A stretch of 64,000 nt of DNA, from the NCBI RefSeq assembly GCF_965221945.1, contig NZ_OZ244925.1, positions 2,666,001 through 2,730,000 on the forward strand, given 5' to 3'. Shown in pieces: positions 44,960 through 53,877 of this stretch (the stretch's first letter is position 1; every line of letters begins with the position of its first letter). The position numbers and the translations under genes were made by a program. The notes under the pieces are model-generated. The model was not told the DNA's origin and searched no databases. It saw only the letters and a program-made list of their open reading frames with translations. This stretch comes from Poriferisodalis sp965221945. Its GTDB lineage: Bacteria > Actinomycetota > Acidimicrobiia > Acidimicrobiales > Poriferisodalaceae.

Positions 44960-47461
44960 TTACCGGAACAGGCCGTCGCCGATGCCTTCGGCGACCTCGT
45001 CGGGCGCGTAGCCGGCATCCGTCCATACGTCGAAGTTGTGCTCGCCCAGGTAAGCGGGGCTGAGATGGCGCGGGAACCAACGCTGACCGTTCCACAGTCC
45101 GGCAAAGGCGTCGACGGTGCGCTCGCCGAAGACTGAGTGATCCACCGGTTGCCAGAAGCCACGAGCCGCGTGCTGGGGATCGTCGGCGAACAACTGATGA
45201 GAGTCCTGCACCGGTCCCGCAGGAACACCTGCTGCCTGCAAGGCCTCCGCCGCCTCGACAGCAGTGCGCTCCGCTGACCATTCGCCGAGCACATGGTCGA
45301 TGACCGTGCGGCGATCGCGACGGCCATGCTCGGTGGCGAGCGTCGGATCGTCGAGTCGGGCGTCGGCCAACAGCCCCGAGAGCCCGAACCACTGCGCCGG
45401 CTCGGTCACGGTCACCGCCACGAAGCCGTCACTGCACGCGTAGACCTCGTTGGGAACGTGGTCGGCAATGCTGTCGCGGTTGCCTTCGGGCCGGGGCGGC
45501 GACACGCCGGCCGACTGGCGGATGATCGCCGCTCCGATCGCGTAGGTGCCTACTTCGAGCTGCGCCATGTCGATGCGCTGCCCCTCACCGGTGCGCTCGC
45601 GGGCATACAGCGCACCGACCGTCGAAACCGCTGCGGCGAATCCCGCCAGGTGGTCACTGAGCGAGAAGCCCGGACCGACATCGCCGCGGTCGGCGAAGTT
45701 CGTCAGGTGCGTGATGCCGCACACCGCATGCACGGTCGGTGCGTACGAGATGACGTGCCGCCACGGTCCGTCGTGGCCGCAGCCCGACATCGTCACGTAG
45801 ACGAGGCGCGGGTTCCATTCGTGGACGGTTTCCCAGTCGAGACCCCACGCATCCAGCACTCCGGCGCTGAAGTTCTCGATGAGCACGTCGCAGGTCTCGA
45901 TCAGCCGTCGGGCCGCAGCCAGCGCCTCAGGATGCTTCATGTCGAGCGTCGCGCTGCGCTTGGAGCGGTTCCACACGAAGTAGTAGGGGAAGTCGGGGGA
46001 GTTGACGAGCGTGGACCGCTCCTCGCTCTGAATGCGAATCACGTCGGCACCCAGATCGCCGAGCAGTTTCGTGGCAGACGGTCCGGCGAGCACCCAGGTG
46101 AAATCGGCGATCCGTATCCCGTCAAGTGGTCGCCGGTCATCGGCGCCCTCGCTCAACAACGCACCGACCGGGCTGCGGCTGGCCCCATTTCGGGCTTCAC
46201 TCGCCGGCGCCGCCCATGACGCCAAGATCTCATCGAGGGGCGTGTCGAGGGCGGCCGGAGGACAAGGCGGGATCGAACCGGACCTGCCGGCGTCGCTCCA
46301 GCGCACTAGACGGCCCGGCACGCGCACCGGACCTGCTCCGCCTGTCGCTGCCCCTGCGGGCACATGCGAGCCGTTAGCAGCAGTCCTCCCCGGCGCCGCT
46401 ACCTCGGCGAAGAACCCCCGGTGTGCGAACTGCGGGTTTGCGGACACCTCAGCGATGTCCAGCACGCCACCGAAAGCGACATGGCGTTCCTGCGCTTCCC
46501 ACCACACCTCGCGGGCATCGCGGGGAGCAATCCAGCGCCGGACGGCGTCCATGACCTCGGTCACGTCCAGCAGCACGTCCGCTGGGTCCACGCCGACCCA
46601 CCGCGCAACCTCGTCAAAGCCGGTCTCGACCATCCATTCGAATAGCCGATCGGGTGTCGGTGTCAGCGTGATCATGACGTAGCCGCCCTCGCCGCCCCGG
46701 CACTCAGCGAGGTCGTAGGCACCGAGCCAGTGCAGGGCGCCCTGCCGGGGAGCCACCTTGGGCAGGGGCAGCACGTCGTCGAAGAAGTACTGCATGAACA
46801 GGTTCTCGATCGAACCGGTGACCGTCTCGTGGATCGAGATGTCCACATGCGCCCCGCGCCCCGTCAAGCGTGCCGACAACGCTGCCGCGACACCCGAGGT
46901 CGCCGCCACGAACCCCGCGTAGTTGTAGGCCTGGCGGCCCCACACGTTGAGCGGGCGGTCAGCCAGTCCCGTGAGCGCCATCATCCCGCCCATGGCGGCC
47001 GACACCAGATCGGAGCCCAGCCACTGTGCCCGCGGGCCCGTGCGCCCGAACGGCGTGATCGACACCTGCACCAGCGCAGGGTTCTCAACGGCCGCATCCG
47101 CGTAATCGATGCCCAGTTCAGCCAATCGCCCGGGGCGTTCCGTTTCGATCACCAGATCGGCTGCCGCCGTCAGCCGCCGGTATGCGTCGCGATCCTCGGC
47201 AGTGCTCACGTCCAACCGGCAGCGGCGCTTGCCGCCGTCGTACCACCAATCGGCCACGCCACCGTGCGCGGCCGCAGCCCGATCAGCCAACGGCAAGCCC
47301 GGCGAACCGGTGCCGACCCGCACTACGTCGGCGCCCAGTTCGGTCAGCAGCTTCGTCGCGAAGCGGCCCGGATCGCCGGTCAGGTCGACGACGCGCAGTC
47401 CCGACAGTGCTCCCTGAGCCGCCGACGGGTCCCGGCTCTGAGGGCTGACGGGCTGGTTCAT
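44960..47461 (-). CDS. tandem-fused CaiB/BaiF CoA-transferase 3
   Basis: 833 aa with two CaiB halves (LRVVDLTGDPGRFATKLLTE and IRIADFTWVLAGPSATKLLG). At the catalytic site both halves have Glu (SIHET and AQLEV) rather than Asp, unlike copies 1 and 2 whose N-half has Gln. A long Gly/Ala linker region lies about residues 370-440. It is the most divergent of the three fused enzymes in the window. Confidence 0.85.
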   Translation of the reverse strand: MNQPVSPQSRDPSAAQGALSGLRVVDLTGDPGRFATKLLTELGADVVRVGTGSPGLPLADRAAAAHGGVADWWYDGGKRRCRLDVSTAEDRDAYRRLTAAADLVIETERPGRLAELGIDYADAAVENPALVQVSITPFGRTGPRAQWLGSDLVSAAMGGMMALTGLADRPLNVWGRQAYNYAGFVAATSGVAAALSARLTGRGAHVDISIHETVTGSIENLFMQYFFDDVLPLPKVAPRQGALHWLGAYDLAECRGGEGGYVMITLTPTPDRLFEWMVETGFDEVARWVGVDPADVLLDVTEVMDAVRRWIAPRDAREVWWEAQERHVAFGGVLDIAEVSANPQFAHRGFFAEVAAPGRTAANGSHVPAGAATGGAGPVRVPGRLVRWSDAGRSGSIPPCPPAALDTPLDEILASWAAPASEARNGASRSPVGALLSEGADDRRPLDGIRIADFTWVLAGPSATKLLGDLGADVIRIQSEERSTLVNSPDFPYYFVWNRSKRSATLDMKHPEALAAARRLIETCDVLIENFSAGVLDAWGLDWETVHEWNPRLVYVTMSGCGHDGPWRHVISYAPTVHAVCGITHLTNFADRGDVGPGFSLSDHLAGFAAAVSTVGALYARERTGEGQRIDMAQLEVGTYAIGAAIIRQSAGVSPPRPEGNRDSIADHVPNEVYACSDGFVAVTVTEPAQWFGLSGLLADARLDDPTLATEHGRRDRRTVIDHVLGEWSAERTAVEAAEALQAAGVPAGPVQDSHQLFADDPQHAARGFWQPVDHSVFGERTVDAFAGLWNGQRWFPRHLSPAYLGEHNFDVWTDAGYAPDEVAEGIGDGLFR

Positions 47462-47693
47462 GACGGCCCGAAGCTAGTCCCCCAAGCCTCAATGGACCTT
47501 GGACCGCAGACGTTCTGCGGCCTTGCCATTGGTGCCCACCCGACCACAGCGACTCGACGGAATTCAAGCTTGCCTAAGGAGACAGAAACGCCCCATCCGC
47601 ATCGACGCTGTGCATGAGACAATCTCAGCCAAGTTTGCGACGCATCCGGCTGATGCGCAGCGGGTTTGTGTGGATTGTGTGAGAGGACCTCGC

Positions 47694-48485
47694 GTGGCGG
47701 TCGAATACGACGATTCATTCGAAGAGTGCATACAGCGGCCATGGTTGGCTGTTTCCAAGATGCGGCAGATCGACGCAGATCAGCCGAAGCGCCAAGGACA
47801 GCTGTCCCCCGATGCGCCTAACGAGTGGGCTCTGCACGACACGTTCCACTACCAGCGCGGCCACGCGGATGTGTTCCGCGATGCGTATCGGGTGTCCCGT
47901 CACCATCCGCCCAAGAAGGGCGAGCGTCTGCGCGTAGTTGACGTCGGAGCTGGAGCGGCCACCGTCGCCGTTGCCCTCGGGGAGGCTCTCGGCCGCGATA
48001 AACGCAGGCGGATCGACTACGTGGCCTTCGACCCGAATCCCAGTATGCGAAGCCTTGGCGAGCAAGTACTCGAGCACCTAGATGCCGGCTTCGGATCAGG
48101 CATGTACATCGAATCACTCGAAGAAACCGACTTCCATAAGGGCGACCGGCTGCTCTTTTCGTTTAGCTATGTGTCTCATCAGCAAGCCGTCACGCTGGCC
48201 GACGTCGACCGGTGGGCCTCCCTCATCAAGCGCGGAATTCAAGAGGTTGGCCGCGCTGTCGAACTGATGTACACGACGGCCAGCAACATCCACAGCATCG
48301 AGCCCAAGCTTCCGATGCTCGGTGAGAAACTTGATCAGGCCGGGCTGAGGCGAACTGTCGAACCCCTCAGCGTTCACCTGAAGCAGCGATACCCAGAGAC
48401 GGGTGGCCGCGACGGTCGCGTACGCTGGCGATGGAGGAACCCGCAGTGGCAGGTACAGGCAGAACGCTGGACCCTGAGAGCATGA
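47694..48485 (+). CDS. SAM-dependent methyltransferase-like protein coupled to AlkB
   Basis: 263 aa from a GTG preceded by GAGAGG at 7 bases. Motif I RVVDVGAGAATVAVALGEAL and post-I DYVAFDPNPSMR fit a class I Rossmann methyltransferase. A later SFSYVSHQQAVTLADVDRW has no family I recognise. N-terminal DDSFEECIQRPWLAVSKMRQ precedes the core. The stop overlaps the AlkB start (ATGA). It may modify nucleic acid together with AlkB, but the substrate is unknown. Confidence 0.7.
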   Translation: MAVEYDDSFEECIQRPWLAVSKMRQIDADQPKRQGQLSPDAPNEWALHDTFHYQRGHADVFRDAYRVSRHHPPKKGERLRVVDVGAGAATVAVALGEALGRDKRRRIDYVAFDPNPSMRSLGEQVLEHLDAGFGSGMYIESLEETDFHKGDRLLFSFSYVSHQQAVTLADVDRWASLIKRGIQEVGRAVELMYTTASNIHSIEPKLPMLGEKLDQAGLRRTVEPLSVHLKQRYPETGGRDGRVRWRWRNPQWQVQAERWTLRA

Positions 48486-49114
48486 ACATGCAATTGTCGT
48501 TGCTGCCTGAGGAAGCTGCTGCGGTGCCCGCCGGGCTCGAGTACCACGAGCAGTTCTTGACAGCGGGGGAAGAACGAGACCTGCTCGCACAGATCTACGC
48601 CTCCGAGTGGCTTACCGACCTCTCCAGACGCGTTCTGCACTTCGGATTCAAGTACGACTACTCAGACCGCATGCTTGACGAGACGGCCCACATCGGGCCG
48701 CTCCCTGAGTGGCTAGCGTGCCTCACGCACAAGATTCATCAAGCAGTGTCCGCAGATGTGAAGCTGCTTCTCGACCCACAGCGGCCCTTCGAACAGGCGA
48801 TCGTCAACGAGTATCTGCCGGGACAGGGCATTGCACCGCACATCGACAGGGACTGCTTCGGTCCCGTCGTTGCGACGGTGAGCTTGAGATCGGGGATCAA
48901 CATGGATTTCGTGCGTGGCGCGAAGGTTGAGAATCACGTCTTGCGGCTAGAACCACGCAGCCTGCTTCTACTGCATGGCGATGCGCGCGTCGCTTGGCGC
49001 CATGGGATCGCCAAGCGACGCAACGACAAGTGGCACGGTCAGATATTGGAGCGCAAGCGGCGCGTCTCCATCACGTTTCGCACTATCGCCGATCTGATAC
49101 CTGCGCAGACCTGA
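48482..49114 (+). CDS. alkB: AlkB-like 2-oxoglutarate/Fe(II) dioxygenase
   Basis: 210 aa. The iron site HxD...H is His120, Asp122 (APHIDRD) and His174; NEYLPGQG (109-116) and the 2OG-binding arginines RVSITFR (194-200) complete the AlkB signature. AlkB enzymes strip methyl or etheno groups from DNA, RNA or protein by oxidation. Coupling to a methyltransferase-like gene recalls the fused ALKBH8 arrangement and suggests a role beyond simple DNA repair, but this is inference. Confidence 0.92.
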   Translation: MNMQLSLLPEEAAAVPAGLEYHEQFLTAGEERDLLAQIYASEWLTDLSRRVLHFGFKYDYSDRMLDETAHIGPLPEWLACLTHKIHQAVSADVKLLLDPQRPFEQAIVNEYLPGQGIAPHIDRDCFGPVVATVSLRSGINMDFVRGAKVENHVLRLEPRSLLLLHGDARVAWRHGIAKRRNDKWHGQILERKRRVSITFRTIADLIPAQT

Positions 49115-49181
49115 CGCCACGGACGAACTGCGGAAGTGGGAGCTCGGGACGGAGTGCCGGTGAGAGCGCAGGCGCCCGCCG

Positions 49182-49907
49182 TTAACTCGATTGACAGCTC
49201 GTTGCGGCCATGAAATTGCGGTACAGCTGCTCGGCGTCGGCGGCGAATCCGTCCATGGAGCGGTCCGCGTCGGCAGCGAGGGCATCGAGCGAGCCGGGGC
49301 CAAGCGTCGACTCCAGCGCATTGCGGTAGATCTCGATCTCGCCCCAGTTGCGCACCGTGTCGTCCTCCACCTCCACGTGGTACTGCATCGACCACGCCCA
49401 TTGCCCGACCCGCATGGCCTGCACCCGGCACTCCGGCGAGCCAGCCAGCACAACGGCATCGTCGGGAGGCTGGGCCACCTGCACCGAATGCCACTGCAGG
49501 GCGTGCTGGCGATCGCCCATCTGGTCGAAGATCGGGTCAGCCCGGCCTTCTGAGGTGAGATCCACGGCCAGCACTCCGATCTCGGGCGGGCGTTGCGGTC
49601 CGCAGGTTCCCCCGAGAGCGTCGGCCAGCAACTGGTGCCCCAAGCACAGCCCGAGGAAGGGACGCTGCAGCTCTCGCACCCAGCGACGTATAGCCCGTTT
49701 CTCAGGCACCAGCCACGGGCATTCCTCCACGTCCCACACGTCCATCGGGCCGCCCATCACCCACATGGCGTCGAAGTCGTCCAACGACGGGATGGGCTCG
49801 CCCTCGTCGAGTTCCACCGCAGTCCACTCGACGCCGTCGGCCCGCAGGAAGTCGCGCAGCCTGCCGGGATGCTCGCAGTCGATGTGCTGGAGAACGAGGA
49901 GTTGCAC
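49182..49907 (-). CDS. class I glutamine amidotransferase-like protein
   Basis: 241 aa of GMP-synthase-GATase type. Cysteine nucleophile Cys88 in FLGLCLGHQLLADALGG, His/Glu in QYHVEVE. DAMWVMGGPMDVWD helps form the oxyanion hole. Usual for stand-alone GATase1 proteins such as PuuD or GuaA-like amidases; the ammonia acceptor is unknown. The GTG start avoids an out-of-frame upstream extension. Confidence 0.85.
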   Translation of the reverse strand: MQLLVLQHIDCEHPGRLRDFLRADGVEWTAVELDEGEPIPSLDDFDAMWVMGGPMDVWDVEECPWLVPEKRAIRRWVRELQRPFLGLCLGHQLLADALGGTCGPQRPPEIGVLAVDLTSEGRADPIFDQMGDRQHALQWHSVQVAQPPDDAVVLAGSPECRVQAMRVGQWAWSMQYHVEVEDDTVRNWGEIEIYRNALESTLGPGSLDALAADADRSMDGFAADAEQLYRNFMAATSCQSS

Positions 49908-49962
49908 CGCCCCGTTGCTACCACGCCGGGGGTGGCTGGCTACGCCCTTGATGAGCCTCAGA

Positions 49963-51102
49963 TCATTCCGGTGTAGTGCAAAGACCGGCGAGACTGCCAA
50001 TCGCCGTATCACGACGCGGCTGGCGCACCTCGTGCTCGTCGTAGCCGTTGGTGGTGTAGCCGAACGACAGGCCGGTCGCCGGATCGGCCCAGGCCAGCTG
50101 CCCGCCCGCGCCGTTGTGCCCGAAGGCCATCGGTGACACCGTGCGGCCCAGCCCGCGCATGTTCGACATCCCGTCATCGCCTGCCAGAAAGAGCCCGATC
50201 GAGCGATTGGCGGGCATGCCCATCGGGTCGGGCAGGGTGTTGCGCACCTCGCCGGTGCCAATGGCCAGCATCTCGGGGTCCCACAGTCCATCCGGGTTAC
50301 CCAGCAGGCCCTGGTAGAAGAGTGCCACGTCGACCGCGGTGCCGAAAGCCCCGCCGCCAGGCACGCCGACTTCGCGCACGGACGGCTCGTTGAAACGCAA
50401 GATCGCCTCGTTGGTGACCTCGGTCATCGGCAGCTCGCGAACACCGAAGGTCGCCTCGAGCTCGTCGGGCGTGGCCGGCTCGCCCACGAGGATCAACTCG
50501 GCGATGCCGTCCTGGTCCTCGGGCGCCAGACCCAGCATGCGAGGCAAGCCCAGCGGCCCGGTGACCCGGTAGTGCACCTCGTCACGGAAGTCGTTGCCGG
50601 TGACCGCGTTGATGATCTCAGCGAGGACCCAGTGTGCGGAGGTGGGGTGGTACTCATACCTGGTGCCGGGCTCCCAATTGAGTCGCCAGTTCGCCATGAC
50701 CTCGAGCCGCGATTCGGACGTATCCCACTGCGACGGCTTGAGTGGCGCATGTGGGAAGCCCGACATGTGCAGCATCACCTGTTCGACGGTGATCTGGTCC
50801 TTGCCGTTCTCGCCGAAGGGCGGCACATAGCTGGCCGCAGTGTTGCCGAGCTCCACCGTTCCCTCGCTGATGAGCTGCCACATCGTCGAAGCCACATATG
50901 GCTTGGTTGCCGAGAAGATGCAGTAGCGAGTGTCGTCGGTGGCGTCGCCGTAGGTGGCCTGCGCCACAATCTCGCCCTCGAAGCCGACAGCGACCTGGCA
51001 GCTCGGCAGGAGTCCCGATTCGATCTCGCGACCGCAGCGATAGAAAAGGGTCTCGATGCGGGATTGCTGGATGGTGGTTGACGTGTGGGTTGCAGTGCTC
51101 AC
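49963..51102 (-). CDS. serine hydrolase of the beta-lactamase/EstB family
   Basis: 379 aa. Active-site SxxK is Ser64-Ala-Thr-Lys67 in CIFSATKPYV; RYEYHPTSAHW supplies the tyrosine, and GHNGAGG the third motif. Without a signal peptide it is probably a cytoplasmic esterase or peptidase rather than a resistance enzyme. It is separated from the GATase by only 55 bp on the same strand. Confidence 0.88.
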   Translation of the reverse strand: MSTATHTSTTIQQSRIETLFYRCGREIESGLLPSCQVAVGFEGEIVAQATYGDATDDTRYCIFSATKPYVASTMWQLISEGTVELGNTAASYVPPFGENGKDQITVEQVMLHMSGFPHAPLKPSQWDTSESRLEVMANWRLNWEPGTRYEYHPTSAHWVLAEIINAVTGNDFRDEVHYRVTGPLGLPRMLGLAPEDQDGIAELILVGEPATPDELEATFGVRELPMTEVTNEAILRFNEPSVREVGVPGGGAFGTAVDVALFYQGLLGNPDGLWDPEMLAIGTGEVRNTLPDPMGMPANRSIGLFLAGDDGMSNMRGLGRTVSPMAFGHNGAGGQLAWADPATGLSFGYTTNGYDEHEVRQPRRDTAIGSLAGLCTTPE

Positions 51103-51171
51103 GGCCTTGGCCTAGCACCCGCGGCTACCGTCTCGCACGATTCCTGAGTCGCGGCGCACAAGCGGGACGCA

Positions 51172-51216
51172 ATGAGCAACGACCCAATGAGAGACGACCC
51201 AATGACAGACGGCCCA
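51172..51216 (+). repeat. three 15-bp tandem repeats giving three in-frame ATGs
   Basis: Units ATGAGCAACGACCCA, ATGAGAGACGACCCA and ATGACAGACGGCCCA encode MSNDP, MRDDP and MTDGP at the LLM gene start. Confidence 0.85.
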
Positions 51217-52134
51217 GCAACCAACGAGACGATCGAGTTCGGGCTGGCAATTCGCCGCAGCGACGACATCGCCGGCCAGGCACGCGAGATCGAGGCGCTT
51301 GGGTACGACTACGCCACCACCGGTGAGCACGTGTTCTTCCATGTGCCGACGTCCAATGCCTTCATCTCGCTCGCAGTCGCGGCAGGTGCCACCACGACGC
51401 TCAAGCTGATGTCGTCCATCACGCTCATCCCGCTGTACCCGGCTGCGCTGTGCGCCAAGTTGGCGGCATCGCTGGATGTGGCGTCGGGAGGGCGATTTCA
51501 CCTCGGCGTGGGGGTCGGCGGCGAGATGCCGTCCGAGTTCGAAGCCTGCGGCGTACCGGTGCGTGAGCGCGGCGCCCGCACCAACGAGGCGCTCGAGATC
51601 ATCCAGCGGCTGTGGACAGAGGACAATGTGACCTTCGAGGGGCGCTTCAACACGCTGTCGGGCGTGACGCTCGCGCCCAAGCCCGCCTCACCGCCGCCGA
51701 TCTGGGTGTCGGGCCGCCAAGACGCTGCGTGGAAGCGAGCGGCTCGCTACGGCGACGGCTGGCTGCCGTACATGTACACGCCCGAACGCCTGGCGCAATC
51801 GATCGAAGCAATTGCGGGGTACCGCGAGGACGAGGGCAATGCGACACCGGTCGAGTCCGGCATGTTCGTGTTCTTCTGCTGCCATGAGGACAACGACACC
51901 GCCGTCGAGTACGCCGCCGAACGGCTGTCCAAGCAGTACGCCCAGGATTTCTCCCTACTGGTGCACAAGTTCGCCATCGCCGGCGACCCGGACCGCTGCG
52001 TTGCACGCCTGCGCGAGTACATCGACGCTGGGGCCCGCACCGTCGTGCTCAGCGCAGCCTCCCCGATGCACTACATAGAGGAGAGCGAGCGCTTCATGGC
52101 CGCTGAAGTGCTTCGGAGGATCCGCGGCCAGTAA
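51172..52134 (+). CDS. LLM-class F420-dependent oxidoreductase
   Basis: 320 aa luciferase-like (beta/alpha)8 barrel. EFGLAIRRSDDIAGQAREIE, LGVGVGGEMPSEFEACG and PPPIWVSGRQDAAWKRAARYG are typical of the actinobacterial F420-using LLM group. It would carry hydride between F420H2 and an organic substrate. The first 15 codons are three 5-codon repeats each beginning with ATG, so the true start is ambiguous among three in-frame codons. Confidence 0.87.
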   Translation: MSNDPMRDDPMTDGPATNETIEFGLAIRRSDDIAGQAREIEALGYDYATTGEHVFFHVPTSNAFISLAVAAGATTTLKLMSSITLIPLYPAALCAKLAASLDVASGGRFHLGVGVGGEMPSEFEACGVPVRERGARTNEALEIIQRLWTEDNVTFEGRFNTLSGVTLAPKPASPPPIWVSGRQDAAWKRAARYGDGWLPYMYTPERLAQSIEAIAGYREDEGNATPVESGMFVFFCCHEDNDTAVEYAAERLSKQYAQDFSLLVHKFAIAGDPDRCVARLREYIDAGARTVVLSAASPMHYIEESERFMAAEVLRRIRGQ

Positions 52135-52167
52135 CCAGCCTCACCAAGGCGCAGGGGTGAAGATCGC

Positions 52168-53850
52168 ATGACAGCAAAACGGTTCTTCGAGACCACGCTC
52201 GAAGCGGGTCGCATCGACGATCTGAGCGCGTCAGGGGGGTGGCCGAACCGGCTGCTTGACGATCAGATCACCAAGTGGACCGCTGAGCGGTCCAGCGCAC
52301 CGGTCATCACCGACCGTTTCGGCACGATGACCTGGGGCGAGTTCGGTGCCGAGGTGGACGCCGCCAGCAAGGGTTTGCTGGAGATCGGCGTCCGTCCAGG
52401 CGTGATCGTCCAGCTCCAACTGCCGAATTGGCGCCACTTCGTCGTGGCTGCGGTGGCCTGCGATCGCATTGGTGCCGTGGCCAATCCGGTTGCCCCGATC
52501 TTCCGGCACAACGAAGTCACCGTCATGAGCGAGCTCGGCCGGCCGATGGTCGTCATCACCGCCGACAGCTACCGAGGCTTCGGATTGGCGCAGATGCACG
52601 CCGAACTCCGGGAACGCTGTGAATGGGTGGCCGAACTTGTGGTGGTGCCGAGCCCGTCAACCTCGATTGAGGACGAATCGTGGCTGCCCGCTGACGCGAT
52701 GACCTGGGAGGACCTGATCGAGGAGGGCCGGTTCTCGTCCTACGACCGCGCCGCCGTTGACCTGTGCCGTCCGGGGCCGAACGACGTCTGCGAAATGATG
52801 TTCACCTCAGGTACCACCGGGTTGCCCAAGGGCGTCATGCACACCCACAACATCCTGGAGGTGGCCGTCGACGCGTTCTTGGACACCGTGTGCGAAGGGC
52901 TTGTGCCGCATCCCGGTGCAGGGGCGCCGCAGGCGTATGTCAGCCATATGGCCTCCACCCTCGGCCACCAGACCGGCTACCTCTACGGGATGCGTCTGCC
53001 GTTGCATGTCGGCGGTCACGTCGTCATGCAGGACGTGTGGGATCCGGTCGAGTTCGTGGGTCTCATCGAGAAGCACCGGATCCAGCTCTCGATGGGCGCC
53101 ACACCGTTTCTGGCCGATGTACTCGGCGTTGAGAGCTTGGCCGATCACGACCTGTCCTCGTGGCAACGCTTCCTGTGCGCAGGCGCCGCGATCCCCCGTC
53201 CCGTGCTCGAGCGTGCCATTGAGCTGCTGCCGGACTGCACGGTCATGCCGGGCTGGGGCATGACCGAGTGCGGCCTGCTGACGGTGGGCATGCCCGATGA
53301 TCCGCTGGAGCGCCGCCTCACCGATGGGCGAGCAGTGCGCGACAACGAAGTGCGCGTCGTCGACGAGGCCGGCGAGCCTGTGCTGGACATCGAAGGCGAC
53401 TTGCAGTGCCGGGGAACGGCGTTGTTTGCCGGCTACATGGCCGGGCGCGAGTTCACCGCCCAGCACTGGCCCGACGGATGGTTCGACACCGGCGACCGGG
53501 CGATCATGGATGCCGACGGTTACATCAGCATCGCGGGTCGCAGCAAAGACCTCGTGATTCGTGGCGGTGAGAACGTCCCGGTCAGGGAAATCGAGGACGC
53601 GCTGCTGCGGCATCCCGCCGTGGGCGTGGTGGCGATCGTTGCCAAGCCCCACGAGCGCCTCGGCGAGATCGGCTGCGCGTTCGTGCAGCCCGTCGGCGAT
53701 CCGCCCACACTCGCCGATCTCACGGAATTTCTGGACGCTCGGAACGTGACTCGCCAGTTCTGGCCCGAAGACCTAGTCATCGTGGACGAGTTCCCGATGA
53801 CGCCCAGCGGCAAGATCCAGAAATACCGTCTGCGCGACAGTCTCGACTGA
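52168..53850 (+). CDS. acyl-CoA synthetase (AMP-forming ligase)
   Basis: 560 aa ANL-superfamily enzyme. The P-loop is MMFTSGTTGLPKGVMHTHN, the adenylation motif GWGMTECG, and DRAIMDADGYISIAGRSKDL (A8) with the catalytic lysine in PSGKIQKYRLRDS close to the end. It activates a carboxylic acid as acyl-AMP then acyl-CoA; resembles cyclohexanecarboxylate or medium-chain acid ligases. Lies 33 bp after the LLM gene and likely shares its transcript. Confidence 0.92.
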   Translation: MTAKRFFETTLEAGRIDDLSASGGWPNRLLDDQITKWTAERSSAPVITDRFGTMTWGEFGAEVDAASKGLLEIGVRPGVIVQLQLPNWRHFVVAAVACDRIGAVANPVAPIFRHNEVTVMSELGRPMVVITADSYRGFGLAQMHAELRERCEWVAELVVVPSPSTSIEDESWLPADAMTWEDLIEEGRFSSYDRAAVDLCRPGPNDVCEMMFTSGTTGLPKGVMHTHNILEVAVDAFLDTVCEGLVPHPGAGAPQAYVSHMASTLGHQTGYLYGMRLPLHVGGHVVMQDVWDPVEFVGLIEKHRIQLSMGATPFLADVLGVESLADHDLSSWQRFLCAGAAIPRPVLERAIELLPDCTVMPGWGMTECGLLTVGMPDDPLERRLTDGRAVRDNEVRVVDEAGEPVLDIEGDLQCRGTALFAGYMAGREFTAQHWPDGWFDTGDRAIMDADGYISIAGRSKDLVIRGGENVPVREIEDALLRHPAVGVVAIVAKPHERLGEIGCAFVQPVGDPPTLADLTEFLDARNVTRQFWPEDLVIVDEFPMTPSGKIQKYRLRDSLD

Positions 53851-53869
53851 GCCGGTCTCGACTAAGCCC
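53840..53869 (+). repeat. 15-bp tandem duplication across the ligase stop codon
   Basis: GTCTCGACTGAGCCG is followed by GTCTCGACTAAGCCC, so the end SLD-stop is repeated; the second stop (TAA) is in frame 15 bases beyond the first (TGA). Confidence 0.8.
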
Positions 53870-53877
53870 GGCGCCCG

